32,678 nt of DNA from Gammaproteobacteria bacterium (GTDB lineage: Bacteria; Pseudomonadota; Gammaproteobacteria; Ga0077536). The stretch covers positions 1 to 32,678 of the forward strand of contig JAURMM010000064.1 in assembly GCA_030830685.1 (NCBI GenBank). The letters run 5' to 3'. A program made the position numbers and the translations under genes. Shown here piece by piece: positions 14,112-22,995 of this stretch (position 1 is its first letter; each line of letters opens with the position of its first letter). The notes beneath the pieces were generated by a model. That model was not told the DNA's origin. It worked only from the letters and a program-made list of their open reading frames with translations, and did not search any database.

Positions 14112-15146
14112 TTACTCCTTCACCACTGCCGGCGCAGGGCCACCCAGCTCGGGGTGATCCTTCAGCATGCTGACACCACCCAACGGCTTGTTGAGGCCCT
14201 GGTGGCAGGTGCTGCAATTGGCCTTGAGGGGATCACCCAACGGCCCCAGACGGTTTTCCGGAAACACGGAGGCCAGCGGCTCCATATAATCGGTATTGAT
14301 TTGACGGACCATCCGGATGCCGTGCCAGGCGGTCGCGCGCTGAGGGTTGCTCTCCTCCCAGACGGCGAAGGCTCTGGAGTTGTGGCAGAAAGTGCAGTTC
14401 ACGCCGAGCGAATCAGACATGTGCATCATCAAGCCGTAAGTGCGTTCGGCAGAAAGGATGTCCGGCGCATGAGCGGGCTCGGTGGGCAGAGCCTGCGGCG
14501 CGTTCACCCGGATCTCGGAGGCGCCCAGCAGGAAGGGCGTATAGGGATCGAAAGGCAAGGATGACAGGCCGACGCTGCGGACGGGTGAATTCTGTCCATC
14601 CTGGTTGCCATCAAAGCGGGATCTGCGATCAGGTCCGGGGTCGCGTGACCAGAGATTTGCCGGAATATGCTGTCCACCATGGCAGGTGTAGCAGGTGACG
14701 CCGGTTTCCCCGACATGATCCTTCCAGCCGCCATTGATGGCGAGCGTCATCTCGATCATCCGCCGCGACACCACCTTGGTGTATTTGGAGTCATCGGCGA
14801 AATTGGCAGCTTCGTGGCAGTAGGCGCAACCCTCCTTGGGCGCAACCCATGCTGTGATGCTGGCCATCAAGCGTCCGAACTGGCCAGCGTCCAGATGCCC
14901 GAGCACCTTCACGTTCTTGTAGACATCACCCGCCTTGGGTCCACCTGGCGGAACTTGGGGCAAGGCGGCGGGGATCGCGGCCTGCACTGCCGCCGCCAAA
15001 TCATCGTCACCGGGTTCGGCCAGCTCGACCATGGCGGTACCCCGGAAGCCCTGCTGGGTGCTTTCCACGGGGGAATACTGGTCGCATCCGGCCATGGTCA
15101 GAAGCGCCGCCAGCATCAAGATGCTTGAGCATGGATTGCATCTCAT
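14112..15146 (-). CDS. pufC: Photosynthetic reaction centre cytochrome c subunit (PufC)
   Basis: Tetrahaem periplasmic cytochrome bound to the reaction centre; it re-reduces the oxidised special pair. It has 344 residues. The N-terminus is a lipoprotein-type signal with candidate acylated Cys21 (LLTMAGC; Met at -3 is not ideal). Four CxxCH haem sites are present: CAYCH (107-111), CYTCH (152-156), CTFCH and CSTCH. Likely axial Met ligands lie in RRMIEMT, LMMHMSD and IRMVRQI; the fourth haem is usually bis-His. The ATG at 15146 shares one base with the pufM stop (TGATG) and follows GGAGGGG by 7 bases; an upstream GTG at 15149 is less likely. It is the last gene of the puf run. Confidence 0.96.
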   Translation of the reverse strand: MRCNPCSSILMLAALLTMAGCDQYSPVESTQQGFRGTAMVELAEPGDDDLAAAVQAAIPAALPQVPPGGPKAGDVYKNVKVLGHLDAGQFGRLMASITAWVAPKEGCAYCHEAANFADDSKYTKVVSRRMIEMTLAINGGWKDHVGETGVTCYTCHGGQHIPANLWSRDPGPDRRSRFDGNQDGQNSPVRSVGLSSLPFDPYTPFLLGASEIRVNAPQALPTEPAHAPDILSAERTYGLMMHMSDSLGVNCTFCHNSRAFAVWEESNPQRATAWHGIRMVRQINTDYMEPLASVFPENRLGPLGDPLKANCSTCHQGLNKPLGGVSMLKDHPELGGPAPAVVKE

Positions 15147-16120
15147 CACTGCACCCCTCCGCTTTGCAGGCTTGCCGGGTCAACTACGGGCATGGGCGGA
15201 TAAGGTGCCGCAATCCCGTGTTTCACGCCCCACAGGTACCAGTTGTCCACGACCGTCCCTGTGAGCAGGATGCCGATGCCACCCGTGAGCGGGCAGAGCA
15301 CTGCAAACCACCAAGCCCAGCGATGAATGGATTCCATCGTTGCGTTGAAGCCCATCGTCCAACGCCAGAACAGGGCCGCGCGCTCGGAGGCGGTTCCGCG
15401 GTCAACGATCTGCTCGATTTCGCGCTCTCCACCCAGGCGGCTTACTGCCAGGATGGTGGCGCCGTGCATGGCGAACAGGAGAGTGGACCCATAGAGAAAC
15501 GCAATCGACAACATGTGGAAGGGGTTGTAGAAAAGATTCCCGAAGCGGATCGAAAACGCTGCGGTCCAATCGAGATGAGGAAATATCCCGAAAGGAACAG
15601 CTTCACTCCAGCTTCCCATCATCAGTGGCCGGATGAATCCAAGCACAAGGTACAACCAGATGGCGGAGGCGAACGCCCAGGTCGTATGTGTCCCCATCCC
15701 CAGAGCGCGCGCCCTGCGGTACATCCGCACCCACCAAAGAAGGATTGAGCAGGTGAGAAAAAAACCTGCCATGAGCCACCAGCCGCCTTCGGCCAACGGA
15801 GGAAGGGTCAGCCCGTATTCGGGAGACGGTGGTTCAAGGGCAAGCCATGGCAGCTGCCGGAGGAACTCCGATGGACTCCAGTTGACCGAGGCGGCCATGT
15901 TGAGTCCGATGATTTCAATCGCGACGAAGAAGCACAGGATTGACGCGAGGCCGAGCCAGCCAAGGTAGAACGGACCGATCTGGGCATCGCCTATTTTTCC
16001 CATCCAATAGGAGAAGATCGGTTGCCCTTGCCTGACCCAGCTTCCTCCGCGCATGGGCACGCCAGGATAGGGTGCCGCGCGCACTTGCACGCGGGTGAAG
16101 ATATTCTGGTAATCCGCCAT
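15146..16120 (-). CDS. pufM: Photosynthetic reaction centre M subunit (PufM)
   Basis: Core type-II reaction-centre subunit that with PufL binds the special pair, accessory bacteriochlorophylls, bacteriopheophytins, quinones and the non-haem iron. It has 324 residues with five membrane helices. The His pair in [22 protein letters not shown] corresponds to the special-pair and iron ligands; another iron His is in [10 protein letters not shown], and the Glu iron ligand lies in the [13 protein letters not shown] loop. I start at the ATG at 16120 (MADYQNIFT), preceded by GAGGGG with a 7-base spacer; a GTG one codon upstream is possible. It lies 43 bases after pufL and overlaps pufC by one base. 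Confidence 0.97.
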   Translation of the reverse strand: MADYQNIFTRVQVRAAPYPGVPMRGGSWVRQGQPIFSYWMGKIGDAQIGPFYLGWLGLASILCFFVAIEIIGLNMAASVNWSPSEFLRQLPWLALEPPSPEYGLTLPPLAEGGWWLMAGFFLTCSILLWWVRMYRRARALGMGTHTTWAFASAIWLYLVLGFIRPLMMGSWSEAVPFGIFPHLDWTAAFSIRFGNLFYNPFHMLSIAFLYGSTLLFAMHGATILAVSRLGGEREIEQIVDRGTASERAALFWRWTMGFNATMESIHRWAWWFAVLCPLTGGIGILLTGTVVDNWYLWGVKHGIAAPYPPMPVVDPASLQSGGVQ

Positions 16121-16163
16121 CACGTATCCCCTCTTAGCGTTGTTCCTGCGCTGCGCTCGTTAC

Positions 16164-16985
16164 TCACCAGATCGGAAGACTGAGCCACCAGTTCCACCAT
16201 TCCGGCCAGCCTTTGCTCCAGAACGGGCCACTGATCACAATGCATATCGCACTCCAGAACCCTGCAGACAAAGCCAGGAACAGGCCAAGCCGATGGATGC
16301 CGAGGGTTCCGATTGAGTACCCGATGGCGTCCCTGAAGAACGTGTTTTCGTGCTCCGGTGTCTTGACTTCCTCACCAGGCCCCGGGTTGGTGGCGGACAG
16401 GATGAGTGAGCCGTGGAGCGACAGCGCAAAGGTGGTGGTGAAGAAGAAGGTCACCGCCAGCATGTGCGCCGGGTTGTAATGGAAATGCAGATACTGATAG
16501 CCCGTGTTCGACACCCAGTCGAGATGAGAGAGGATGCCGTAGGGAAAACCGTGCCCCCAGGCGCCCATCAGCAGGGGCCGGATCACCACCAAGGTGAAAT
16601 AGGCAAAGATGGCAACGCTGAACGCGAAGGGCACGTGCAATCCGATGCCCAGCTTGCGAGAGATTTCAACTTCGCGGAGCGCCCAGGATCCGAAGGATCC
16701 GAGTGCGCAAACCGTGATGATTTGCCAGAGCCCACCCTCCTTCAAGGGAGCAAGCCCAAGCCCATATGACAGATCAGGGGGCGCGATATTGATCTGCCAG
16801 ATGTTCCAGGTAGGGCCGAGGGCTGCGCCATAAAGAATCAGCGCGGTGCCAAGAATGGTGAAAAATGCACCCGTGACACCGAAGAAACCTACGTAGAAGG
16901 GACCAATCCAGAAATCGAACAGGTCACCACCAAGCAACGTGCCGCCTCGGACGCGGTATTTTCGTTCAAAACTGAGCATGGGCAT
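16164..16985 (-). CDS. pufL: Photosynthetic reaction centre L subunit (PufL)
   Basis: Reaction-centre subunit carrying the active electron-transfer branch. It has 273 residues with five membrane helices. The N-terminus [17 protein letters not shown] is typical. His in [14 protein letters not shown] and ALSLHGSLI match the special-pair and iron ligands, with a third iron His in [13 protein letters not shown]; the Ser of GYSIGT corresponds to the QB-site serine known from Rhodobacter. The ATG at 16985 follows AGGAGAG by 5 bases; a second ATG two codons on is less favoured. It is separated from pufA by a 164-base leader with inverted repeats. Confidence 0.97.
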   Translation of the reverse strand: MPMLSFERKYRVRGGTLLGGDLFDFWIGPFYVGFFGVTGAFFTILGTALILYGAALGPTWNIWQINIAPPDLSYGLGLAPLKEGGLWQIITVCALGSFGSWALREVEISRKLGIGLHVPFAFSVAIFAYFTLVVIRPLLMGAWGHGFPYGILSHLDWVSNTGYQYLHFHYNPAHMLAVTFFFTTTFALSLHGSLILSATNPGPGEEVKTPEHENTFFRDAIGYSIGTLGIHRLGLFLALSAGFWSAICIVISGPFWSKGWPEWWNWWLSLPIW

Positions 16986-17090
16986 GGGTGCTCTCCTGCT
17001 ATGTCGAATCGGCTTGGCTTAGGGGCATGATCTGGTGCAGACGCAGACTCGCCTGACGCCATCTCTGCAGACTGTTCGGGAGGCGGACGA

Positions 17091-17133
17091 GCGGATGAAG
17101 CAGGAATTCATCGAACCCCTGGCCCCCATCCGC
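17091..17133 (-). other. Stem-loop(s) between pufA and pufL, likely mRNA processing/stability element
   Basis: In the pufA-pufL gap (16986-17149), GCGGATG at 17091-17097 can pair with CATCCGC at 17127-17133. Alternatively GATGAA at 17094-17099 can pair with TTCATC at 17107-17112 across a 7-base loop. The two pairings exclude each other. There is no U-run, so a simple terminator is unlikely. In Rhodobacter, hairpins in this gap protect the pufBA transcript and raise the LH1:reaction-centre ratio; the same role here is inference. A small open frame in the gap is not supported as a gene. Confidence 0.4.
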
Positions 17134-17149
17134 CCGCATCGCCAACACA

Positions 17150-17359
17150 TCAGCCGATGAGGTTCCGCACGGAAGGCGCTTGCGCTTCCGGCATGACAGA
17201 CATCGCCGTTGGCTTTCCGGCATTTCTCGGCCCTTCGATCCAGTTGAATCGATCGGTACTGAGCAGAATGAAATGAATCAGGATTGCCAGCACGAACAGG
17301 AAGGTCGCCAGCGCCACCAGAGTGCGTCTGGGATCAAACAGAAGCCATACTCTCCACAT
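17150..17359 (-). CDS. pufA: Light-harvesting LH1 alpha polypeptide (PufA)
   Basis: Core-antenna alpha subunit, one membrane helix, forming the LH1 ring with PufB around the reaction centre. It has 69 residues. The N-terminus [20 protein letters not shown] is typical, the bacteriochlorophyll-ligating His is His29 ([14 protein letters not shown]), and the aromatic residues after it suit LH1 pigment binding. A 28-residue polar tail follows EGPRNAGK. The ATG at 17359 follows a perfect AGGAGG by 7 bases and lies 15 bases after the pufB stop. Confidence 0.96.
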   Translation of the reverse strand: MWRVWLLFDPRRTLVALATFLFVLAILIHFILLSTDRFNWIEGPRNAGKPTAMSVMPEAQAPSVRNLIG

Positions 17360-17374
17360 GATGCTTCCTCCTTT

Positions 17375-17596
17375 CTAGACGAAGACGTTCTTGACGGTGT
17401 CCATCAGACCCTGCACGCCATCGAGCGTCATGCCGTAGCCCTCCGGACCGGGGAACCACGGACGCCACTGCCACACCAGAAAGTGGGCAACAATCGCGAC
17501 TACCGTGAACAGGATGAAACTGCTCATGAAGATTCCGTGGAATTCCTTTGCCTCCTGATCGGTCAATCCCGACAGGGAAGTACCTCTATCTGCCAT
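17375..17596 (-). CDS. pufB: Light-harvesting LH1 beta polypeptide (PufB), with long C-terminal tail
   Basis: Core-antenna beta subunit. There are 73 residues from the ATG at 17596, which follows GGAG by 7 bases; the frame is open to 17635, but that part has no family match. It shows [15 protein letters not shown], one membrane helix and the bacteriochlorophyll His in [12 protein letters not shown]. About 26 residues follow RPW (beginning FPGPEGYG), whereas classic Rhodobacter or Rubrivivax beta chains end near there. The gene is 106 bases downstream of pufQ and directly followed by pufA. Confidence 0.95.
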   Translation of the reverse strand: MADRGTSLSGLTDQEAKEFHGIFMSSFILFTVVAIVAHFLVWQWRPWFPGPEGYGMTLDGVQGLMDTVKNVFV

Positions 17597-17700
17597 CTCT
17601 ACTCTCCTTCTGGCCGAATGGCCGTTATCACACACGCCTCCACCCGACTGGGCGCCATCTCGGCGTCCCGCCCCCTTTCACGGGGTACGTCGGATGAATC

Positions 17701-17718
17701 TGTCAGTTCATCGAGACA
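17701..17718. promoter_or_regulatory. Perfect PpsR-type box TGTC-N10-GACA at the pufQ 3' end, upstream of pufB
   Basis: The 18 bases match TGT-N12-ACA exactly and also the extended TGTC-N10-GACA dyad. The site overlaps the pufQ stop codon and lies 105 bases before the pufB ATG. On the minus strand it ends in CTGACA, close to a -35 hexamer, as in the other boxes of this window, but I see no convincing -10. The box is short, so chance occurrence is possible. Confidence 0.4.
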
Positions 17719-17969
17719 AACTCGACAACTGTTTCTGCCGCTGTGCGGGCTTCCTCGAGCAAGGTTGCTCCCTGACGAGTGCCGGGCAACCATTTCAGGC
17801 GAACCAGGCGCGACAGCATCCCCACCATCAGGAACGCCACCACACACACACCAAAGATGAACCGGAGATCCGGAGTGCAATGGGCGTGGGTATGAACCCG
17901 TTTGCGCTCGGCCGGAGGGGTCATGGTGATGACCGCAGCGCCTTCATTCGCGAACATGTCTGCCTTCAT
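17703..17969 (-). CDS. pufQ: PufQ-like protein
   Basis: An 88-residue protein in the pufQ position, between bchZ and pufB. It has a His-rich segment (KRVHTHAHC), then TPDLRFIF and one hydrophobic helix (about residues 38-55), then a polar C-terminal tail. Rhodobacter PufQ has the same plan (RPEFxxYF then one helix) and stimulates bacteriochlorophyll formation, possibly by carrying tetrapyrrole intermediates. Sequence identity to known PufQ looks low, so the call rests on shape plus position. The ATG at 17969 overlaps the bchZ stop by 4 bases. Confidence 0.75.
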   Translation of the reverse strand: MKADMFANEGAAVITMTPPAERKRVHTHAHCTPDLRFIFGVCVVAFLMVGMLSRLVRLKWLPGTRQGATLLEEARTAAETVVEFVSMN

Positions 17970-19426
17970 TGCACTGCTCCTGTCTTGAGTGCCATTTGCG
18001 TCTTGGCGACGCGGTTTGCCGTCACACTGAGTTCACCTGCCGCGCGAGCGTCCCGTTCGGCTCTGTCACGGATCTCCTTGGCCGCCGAAATTCGAACCAG
18101 CACGGGCTCTGTTTCCACTAATGATTCCAGCATCTGGTGCGCATCCTCTTCCCACCGGGTAGTTGTCTCCATTCGTTCCGCGCGGGTGGGCGTTGCTTCG
18201 ATACGGTCCAGATCTGCAGCCATCGGCAGGATATGGAACAGTGCATCGAACAGGGCATTGCAGACTTCCTGCACGAGATACACCGCACCCGAGTACCCCA
18301 TGAAAGGCGTACCGGTATGCCGCCGAATCAGTGCGCCCGGGAAGGAGGCAGGAATGAAAACTGCGCGACTGCCGGACTCTGCGAGGTACATGCGTTCATT
18401 GAAGCTGCCAAACACCACCAGCGCGCCTTTCTTGCTGACCATCTCCCGAATGGCTTCGTTGTCTGACTTGGTCCCGGGGCACCGCGCTACCGAGTAGGCG
18501 CAAGGCAGCCCCAGTTCCTGTTCCAGGAAGTTGCGGATGCCTTTGGAGTACGTTTCGGTGGCGACCACGCCAAAACTTGCCGTGGCGTAGAAATCCTGCG
18601 TGACTGAGCGCCACAGGTCCCACAAGGGTTTGATCGTCGTGTGTTTCTCGCGCGCGATGAACGGCTCGGGATCGAGTCCAATGAGTTCGCCCAGTTTGCG
18701 CAGGAAGCGGGTGGTGCTGTGCAGACCGATGGGCGCCTGGAGATACGGACGATCAAGATTTTCACAGAGCAGGCGGCCGAATTCGCGGTACATGCAGACA
18801 TTCACGTCTGCATCGGTGAGCTTCGGCACATCTTCCAGATGACTGCCCAGCGGAAATACGAGATTGATTTCGGCGCCAATGCCTTCGACGAGGCGCTTGA
18901 TTTCCGCGAGATCACTCGGGGAATTGAAGGTGCCGTAGATGGGGCCGATGATGTTGACCAGAGGTTTGCTGCCGGCCGGTCGCGTGTTGCGACCCCGCAC
19001 GCGCTTGGCACCATATTCCGTCCAGAGCCAATTGATGGCTCGGTTCGCGCTTTGCCATTGGTCTTCATCGATGGTTCGCGGCAGGAAGCGGAGGATATTT
19101 GTTCCTTCGGGAGTCACTCCTCCGCCGATCATCTCGGCGATGGAACCGGTGACCACGACCGCGGGAAGGGCCGGGTCAAGACTGCGGTGCGCGCGTTTCA
19201 TCGCCCCTTCCGTGCCGTGCTGCCCGAGCTCCTCCTCGGCCAGCCCGGTGACCACGATCGGCAGTTCATGAGGGGGCAGGGCGTCTGTGTAGTGGAGCAC
19301 AGAGGTAACAGGCAGATTTTCGCAGCCGACTGGCCCGTCGATGATGACCTGGAGGCCCTTGATGGCAGTGAACGCATACACCGCGCCCCAGTACCCGCCC
19401 GCACGGTCATGATCCAGAATCAACAT
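17966..19426 (-). CDS. bchZ: Chlorophyllide a reductase subunit Z (BchZ)
   Basis: NifK-like subunit of chlorophyllide a reductase, which with BchY and the iron protein BchX reduces ring B to the bacteriochlorin. There are 486 residues from the ATG at 19426 ([19 protein letters not shown]), which shares one base with the bchY stop (TGATG). The frame is open further upstream to 19852, but that stretch lies inside bchY and does not look like BchZ. The cluster-ligating region [21 protein letters not shown] is present, as is the C-terminal domain. It overlaps pufQ by 4 bases. Confidence 0.97.
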   Translation of the reverse strand: MLILDHDRAGGYWGAVYAFTAIKGLQVIIDGPVGCENLPVTSVLHYTDALPPHELPIVVTGLAEEELGQHGTEGAMKRAHRSLDPALPAVVVTGSIAEMIGGGVTPEGTNILRFLPRTIDEDQWQSANRAINWLWTEYGAKRVRGRNTRPAGSKPLVNIIGPIYGTFNSPSDLAEIKRLVEGIGAEINLVFPLGSHLEDVPKLTDADVNVCMYREFGRLLCENLDRPYLQAPIGLHSTTRFLRKLGELIGLDPEPFIAREKHTTIKPLWDLWRSVTQDFYATASFGVVATETYSKGIRNFLEQELGLPCAYSVARCPGTKSDNEAIREMVSKKGALVVFGSFNERMYLAESGSRAVFIPASFPGALIRRHTGTPFMGYSGAVYLVQEVCNALFDALFHILPMAADLDRIEATPTRAERMETTTRWEEDAHQMLESLVETEPVLVRISAAKEIRDRAERDARAAGELSVTANRVAKTQMALKTGAVQ

Positions 19427-20964
19427 CAGAAATCCCCCTCGGAGAGGCCCTTGCGCGCGAGCTTCCGACTCTGGCTCGCACGGAATCCAGGGTGCATCAC
19501 AGGCTCCTCCTGCCAGACTCCCGCGGTGTCTCCCTCGCCAACGCCTTCGAAGAATTCCCGCATGCGATCGAAGCGCTCGCGGTTGGCCATGGCCGCATTG
19601 ACGACCTGTGCCAGTGAGCCGGCACCCGCGGCCCCCATCAAGGGACGTGCCGAGATCAGGTTCGTGAAGTAAAGGGCAGGTGTGCCCTTCTGCTTGGCCG
19701 CCTGCACCAGCGGCGTGGTGCCGATGGCAAGGTCGGGTTGGAATTCTTCTACTGCTGCCAGATCCTGCTCCAGCGAAGCCCGGTAGTTGACGTGGATTCC
19801 ATGGTCTGCGAGCCATGCTTCGTCGGCTGCCGACCATTCGGTACGCGGGCACGCGGTTCCGACTGACCGGACGTCAGCCCCGCTCTCAACCAGAAGGCGG
19901 GCGACCAGCAGTTCCGAGCCTTCGTATCCGGAGACCGTGATGCGGCCCTTGATCGGTGTGGCGGCGAGTGCGGCCTTGATTCCAGGGAGCGCCTTGTTCT
20001 GGGCCGCGGCAATCTGTGCACGCGGGACGCCGCTGGCCTCCCCTATCGCTGCAAGCCAGGCTGCAGTTCCGTCATGACCCACGGGAGCTGAGCCGATGAC
20101 CGGCCGTCCCGCGGCATCGAATTGCCGGAAGACAGAGCGGTAAAAAGGATGAAGTCCCGCGACCACCGGGCAATCCAGAGCCGCGTAGAGTTCACGCCAT
20201 TCCCGGGTCGGGACAGTCGGACCCGCGGCCAGACCCATGGGCTCGAGAAGCATTCCGATCGAGACTGGATCAGCAGGAAAGATCTCTCCGACCAAAGCAA
20301 CAGTCGGGCGTTGGGAAACACCAGCGCGTGGCGCGGCGACCGGCCCAGTCATGGCTTCCTGTCGCGCAAATTCAAGCATCGCGCCCGCCAGGACATCTTT
20401 CGCCTCGGCGTGCGTGGGCACACCAAAGCCCGGGACGTCGATACCTATGATACGTACACCTTCTATTTCCCGGGGGAGGAGGCGCAAAGGCACGCCCGAT
20501 GCAGTCGGTACGCACAGATTGATCACGACAATAGCGTCATAGAGAGCCGGATCCGCGAGCTTGAACACCGCTTCGCGGATGTCTTCGAAAAGCTTGCCCG
20601 TGACCAGGGTCTCGGAATTGAAAGGCACGTAACCGACAGACCGTCGTGCGCCATAGAAATGAGAGGTGAAGGTCAGGCCATAGACACAGCAGGCCGATCC
20701 TGACAAGACAGTTGCCGTGCGCCGCATGCGCAAACCAACGCGCAATGACCCGAAGGCAGGACACATGCTTTGCGGTTGATCGTGGGGTCCGCGGGGATAG
20801 TCGCGCCCGAGGCGTTCGAGCAGGGCACTGTTGCCGGCAGCCTTGGCAGCACGCTGCATCTCCTCCGCACCCGCATGGCACCCTTGCCCGTCGGCATGCG
20901 CGGGCGCACCGCCCTCTGCCACCGGCGCGTCAAATGCAGCGTACCCTTTCGCCTGGATACTCAT
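19426..20964 (-). CDS. bchY: Chlorophyllide a reductase subunit Y (BchY)
   Basis: NifD-like subunit of chlorophyllide a reductase. It has 512 residues. Cluster cysteines are visible in QSMCPAFGS (near residue 66) and [19 protein letters not shown] (near residues 88-105), and [18 protein letters not shown] is a conserved block. The ATG at 20964 overlaps the bchX stop by 4 bases, and its own stop shares one base with the bchZ start. Confidence 0.97.
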   Translation of the reverse strand: MSIQAKGYAAFDAPVAEGGAPAHADGQGCHAGAEEMQRAAKAAGNSALLERLGRDYPRGPHDQPQSMCPAFGSLRVGLRMRRTATVLSGSACCVYGLTFTSHFYGARRSVGYVPFNSETLVTGKLFEDIREAVFKLADPALYDAIVVINLCVPTASGVPLRLLPREIEGVRIIGIDVPGFGVPTHAEAKDVLAGAMLEFARQEAMTGPVAAPRAGVSQRPTVALVGEIFPADPVSIGMLLEPMGLAAGPTVPTREWRELYAALDCPVVAGLHPFYRSVFRQFDAAGRPVIGSAPVGHDGTAAWLAAIGEASGVPRAQIAAAQNKALPGIKAALAATPIKGRITVSGYEGSELLVARLLVESGADVRSVGTACPRTEWSAADEAWLADHGIHVNYRASLEQDLAAVEEFQPDLAIGTTPLVQAAKQKGTPALYFTNLISARPLMGAAGAGSLAQVVNAAMANRERFDRMREFFEGVGEGDTAGVWQEEPVMHPGFRASQSRKLARKGLSEGDF

Positions 20965-21959
20965 GCCTCGTCGTACACCACTTCGAGTGAAGCCTTGGGC
21001 AGGGCGTTGCTGCCACGCATGTCCGCAGCTGAGGCAGGCTCGAGCACCACATCGCGACCTACTGCATCAGCTGCGAAAAGCCCCAGAAGATCTTCCTGTC
21101 CCAGGGGCGACGGACGCACCGGAGGCGCATCGGCAACATTGCCGGCGAGTGATTCAAACAGTGAGGCCCAGGGCGTCCCCGGCTTGCCGATGATTTCGTA
21201 GGCCGCGCTCTTGCGGCGGATATCTTCGTGTGCGGGAATCGCTGAGAGCACCGGGATACCGGCCTTGGCGGCAAAGGCAGCGGCTTCGCCAGTGCCATCA
21301 TCCTTGTTGATGACCATGCCGGCCACACCGACATTGCCACCCAGCTTGCGGAAATATTCGACAGCCGAACACACATTGTTGGCTACATAGAGGGATTGTA
21401 GATCGTTGCTGCCGACCACAATGACCTTCTGGCACATGTCACGCGCGATCGGCAGTCCGAAGCCGCCGCATACCACGTCACCGAGAAAATCCAGCAGCAC
21501 GTAATCAAAGTCCCAGTCGTGGAAACCGAGCTTCTCGAGGAGCTCAAAACCGTGAATGATCCCGCGGCCGCCGCAACCGCGGCCAACCTCGGGCCCGCCA
21601 AGCTCCATGGCGAAGACGCCATCACGCTTGAAGCAGACATCGCCGATGGAAATATCGTCGCCCGCAGCTTTCTTGCGGGATGACGTTTCGATAATCGTCG
21701 GGCATGCACGACCGCCGAAGAGCAGCGAGGTGGTATCGCTCTTGGGATCACATCCGATAAGCAGAACCTTCTTGCCCTGCTGGGCCATCATGTAGGAAAG
21801 GTTGGCAAGCGTGAAACTCTTGCCAATGCCGCCCTTGCCGTAGATGGCGATGATCTGGGTTTTGGGCGCAGCCCTGGATTGCGTTTCCACGTCCGGCGCT
21901 GCAGCAGCGGGCCGCACAGCTCCAACGGGGATCCGAACAGAATCAGCTTGCATGCTCAT
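20961..21959 (-). CDS. bchX: Chlorophyllide a reductase iron protein (BchX)
   Basis: NifH-like ATP-dependent electron donor to BchY-BchZ. It has 332 residues. It shows the P-loop [19 protein letters not shown] near residue 40, GCDPKSDTTSLLFGG, and the cluster cysteines in GRGCGGRG and [17 protein letters not shown]. It differs from BchL by these BchX-type segments and by its longer ends. The ATG at 21959 overlaps the bchC stop by 4 bases; an ATG two codons later is also possible. Confidence 0.97.
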   Translation of the reverse strand: MSMQADSVRIPVGAVRPAAAAPDVETQSRAAPKTQIIAIYGKGGIGKSFTLANLSYMMAQQGKKVLLIGCDPKSDTTSLLFGGRACPTIIETSSRKKAAGDDISIGDVCFKRDGVFAMELGGPEVGRGCGGRGIIHGFELLEKLGFHDWDFDYVLLDFLGDVVCGGFGLPIARDMCQKVIVVGSNDLQSLYVANNVCSAVEYFRKLGGNVGVAGMVINKDDGTGEAAAFAAKAGIPVLSAIPAHEDIRRKSAAYEIIGKPGTPWASLFESLAGNVADAPPVRPSPLGQEDLLGLFAADAVGRDVVLEPASAADMRGSNALPKASLEVVYDEA

Positions 21960-22897
21960 CGGGAATCTCTCCAGTCAATCACCATCTTGAGGCAGGACGG
22001 GTCGTTGAATGCCGTGCGGTAAGCCGCATCGGCCTCGCTGGCATGGCTGCGGTGTGTAATGAGGTCGTCGAGAAAAAGCTGGCCCGTTTCCACGAGATCA
22101 GTGACGACAGCGAGGTCACCCTCCTGCCACTGGGCGGCCACCCGAAGTCGGGCTTCACGCATGAAAGCAGGGGGGAAAGCAAATGAAAGTGGCTGGTCGT
22201 AGAAGCCAGCCAGGACAATCTCACCCCCCGGCGCCAGCCGGGCAATGAGTGAATCAAGTATCGCGGGGTCACCGCTCACGTCGATGATGGTGTTGTAGTC
22301 GCGACGGGGATCGTCTTCAGGATCCATGACTTCATAAGGGTCGGAGTTACGTCTGCGGGCGGGGTTACGCTCCCACACCACCGGCGGTGTTGCCCCCTCA
22401 AGCAGAGCAAGGCGTGCAAACAGTCGGCCGAGCACCCCGTGACCCACGATCAAGTCCGGCTGGCTTGCGGCGGACGACGAAGTTGCGTGATAGGCGGTTG
22501 CGGCGAGCGCGAGCAGCACCCCGCGTTCTCCTATCCGGTCATCAATGGGCTGGACGCGTGCGCCGGGAACAACGACACGGGCGGCCGCTCCTCCGAACAA
22601 GCCCCGCACATCGCCAAAACAGCGCGCCCCGGGAACAAACACCTGGGTGCCAACCTCGAGGCCCGAGCCCGGGCCTGCCTCGGCCACGCGGCCCACCGAC
22701 TCATAGCCGGGTACAAGCGGGTATCCCATTCCCGGGAAATGCGGCATGCGTCCGGACCACAACAGTCTTTCTGTGCCGGTGCTGATACCGCTCCATTGGA
22801 TATCGACCACGATATCGTCTTCGCCCGGGGGCGAGAGCTCCAAGGTCTTGAGCGCCAGTTTTCCGGGTCCTTCCAGGACCACTGCTGTCGTATGCAT
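21956..22897 (-). CDS. bchC: Bacteriochlorophyllide a dehydrogenase (BchC)
   Basis: Alcohol dehydrogenase-like enzyme that oxidises the 3-hydroxyethyl group made by BchF to 3-acetyl. It has 313 residues, the usual length. The N-terminal GroES-like part has WSGISTGTERLLWSGRMPHFPG and GYPLVPGYESVG, followed by a Rossmann-type domain (LIVGHGVLGRLFARLALLEG near residue 150). The ATG at 22897 lies within a 98-base gap after crtF that holds a promoter with two PpsR boxes, so bchC has its own control inside the superoperon. The 3' end overlaps bchX by 4 bases. Confidence 0.96.
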   Translation of the reverse strand: MHTTAVVLEGPGKLALKTLELSPPGEDDIVVDIQWSGISTGTERLLWSGRMPHFPGMGYPLVPGYESVGRVAEAGPGSGLEVGTQVFVPGARCFGDVRGLFGGAAARVVVPGARVQPIDDRIGERGVLLALAATAYHATSSSAASQPDLIVGHGVLGRLFARLALLEGATPPVVWERNPARRRNSDPYEVMDPEDDPRRDYNTIIDVSGDPAILDSLIARLAPGGEIVLAGFYDQPLSFAFPPAFMREARLRVAAQWQEGDLAVVTDLVETGQLFLDDLITHRSHASEADAAYRTAFNDPSCLKMVIDWRDSR

Positions 22898-22943
22898 GGG
22901 TGACCTCGGGCTCCGTGTAGAGGGTCTTTTTGTCGCAGCTTAG

Positions 22944-22987
22944 TGTCAGTTTAGATATACGTCAGTCTTTGTCAACTAAGGTTTACA
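22944..22987 (-). promoter_or_regulatory. bchC promoter with tandem PpsR boxes 8 bases apart
   Basis: Box A at 22944-22961 is TGT-N12-ACG (5 of 6), and box B at 22970-22987 is a perfect TGT-N12-ACA. Exactly 8 bases separate them, the arrangement known for the CrtJ-bound bchC promoter of Rhodobacter capsulatus. On the minus strand a -35 TTGACA (22975-22970) forms the end of box B, and TAAACT follows after 16 bases, inside box A, as a possible -10. Box B starts 8 bases past the crtF stop. Confidence 0.75.
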
Positions 22988-22995
22988 CTTGCCTC

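Noticed and set aside
16999-17223. Small open frame across the end of pufA and the pufA-pufL gap
   Set aside because: No start signal, overlaps pufA in another frame, and no recognisable features.
19427-19852. N-terminal extension of bchZ
   Set aside because: Overlaps bchY in another frame; BchZ homology begins at the ATG at 19426.
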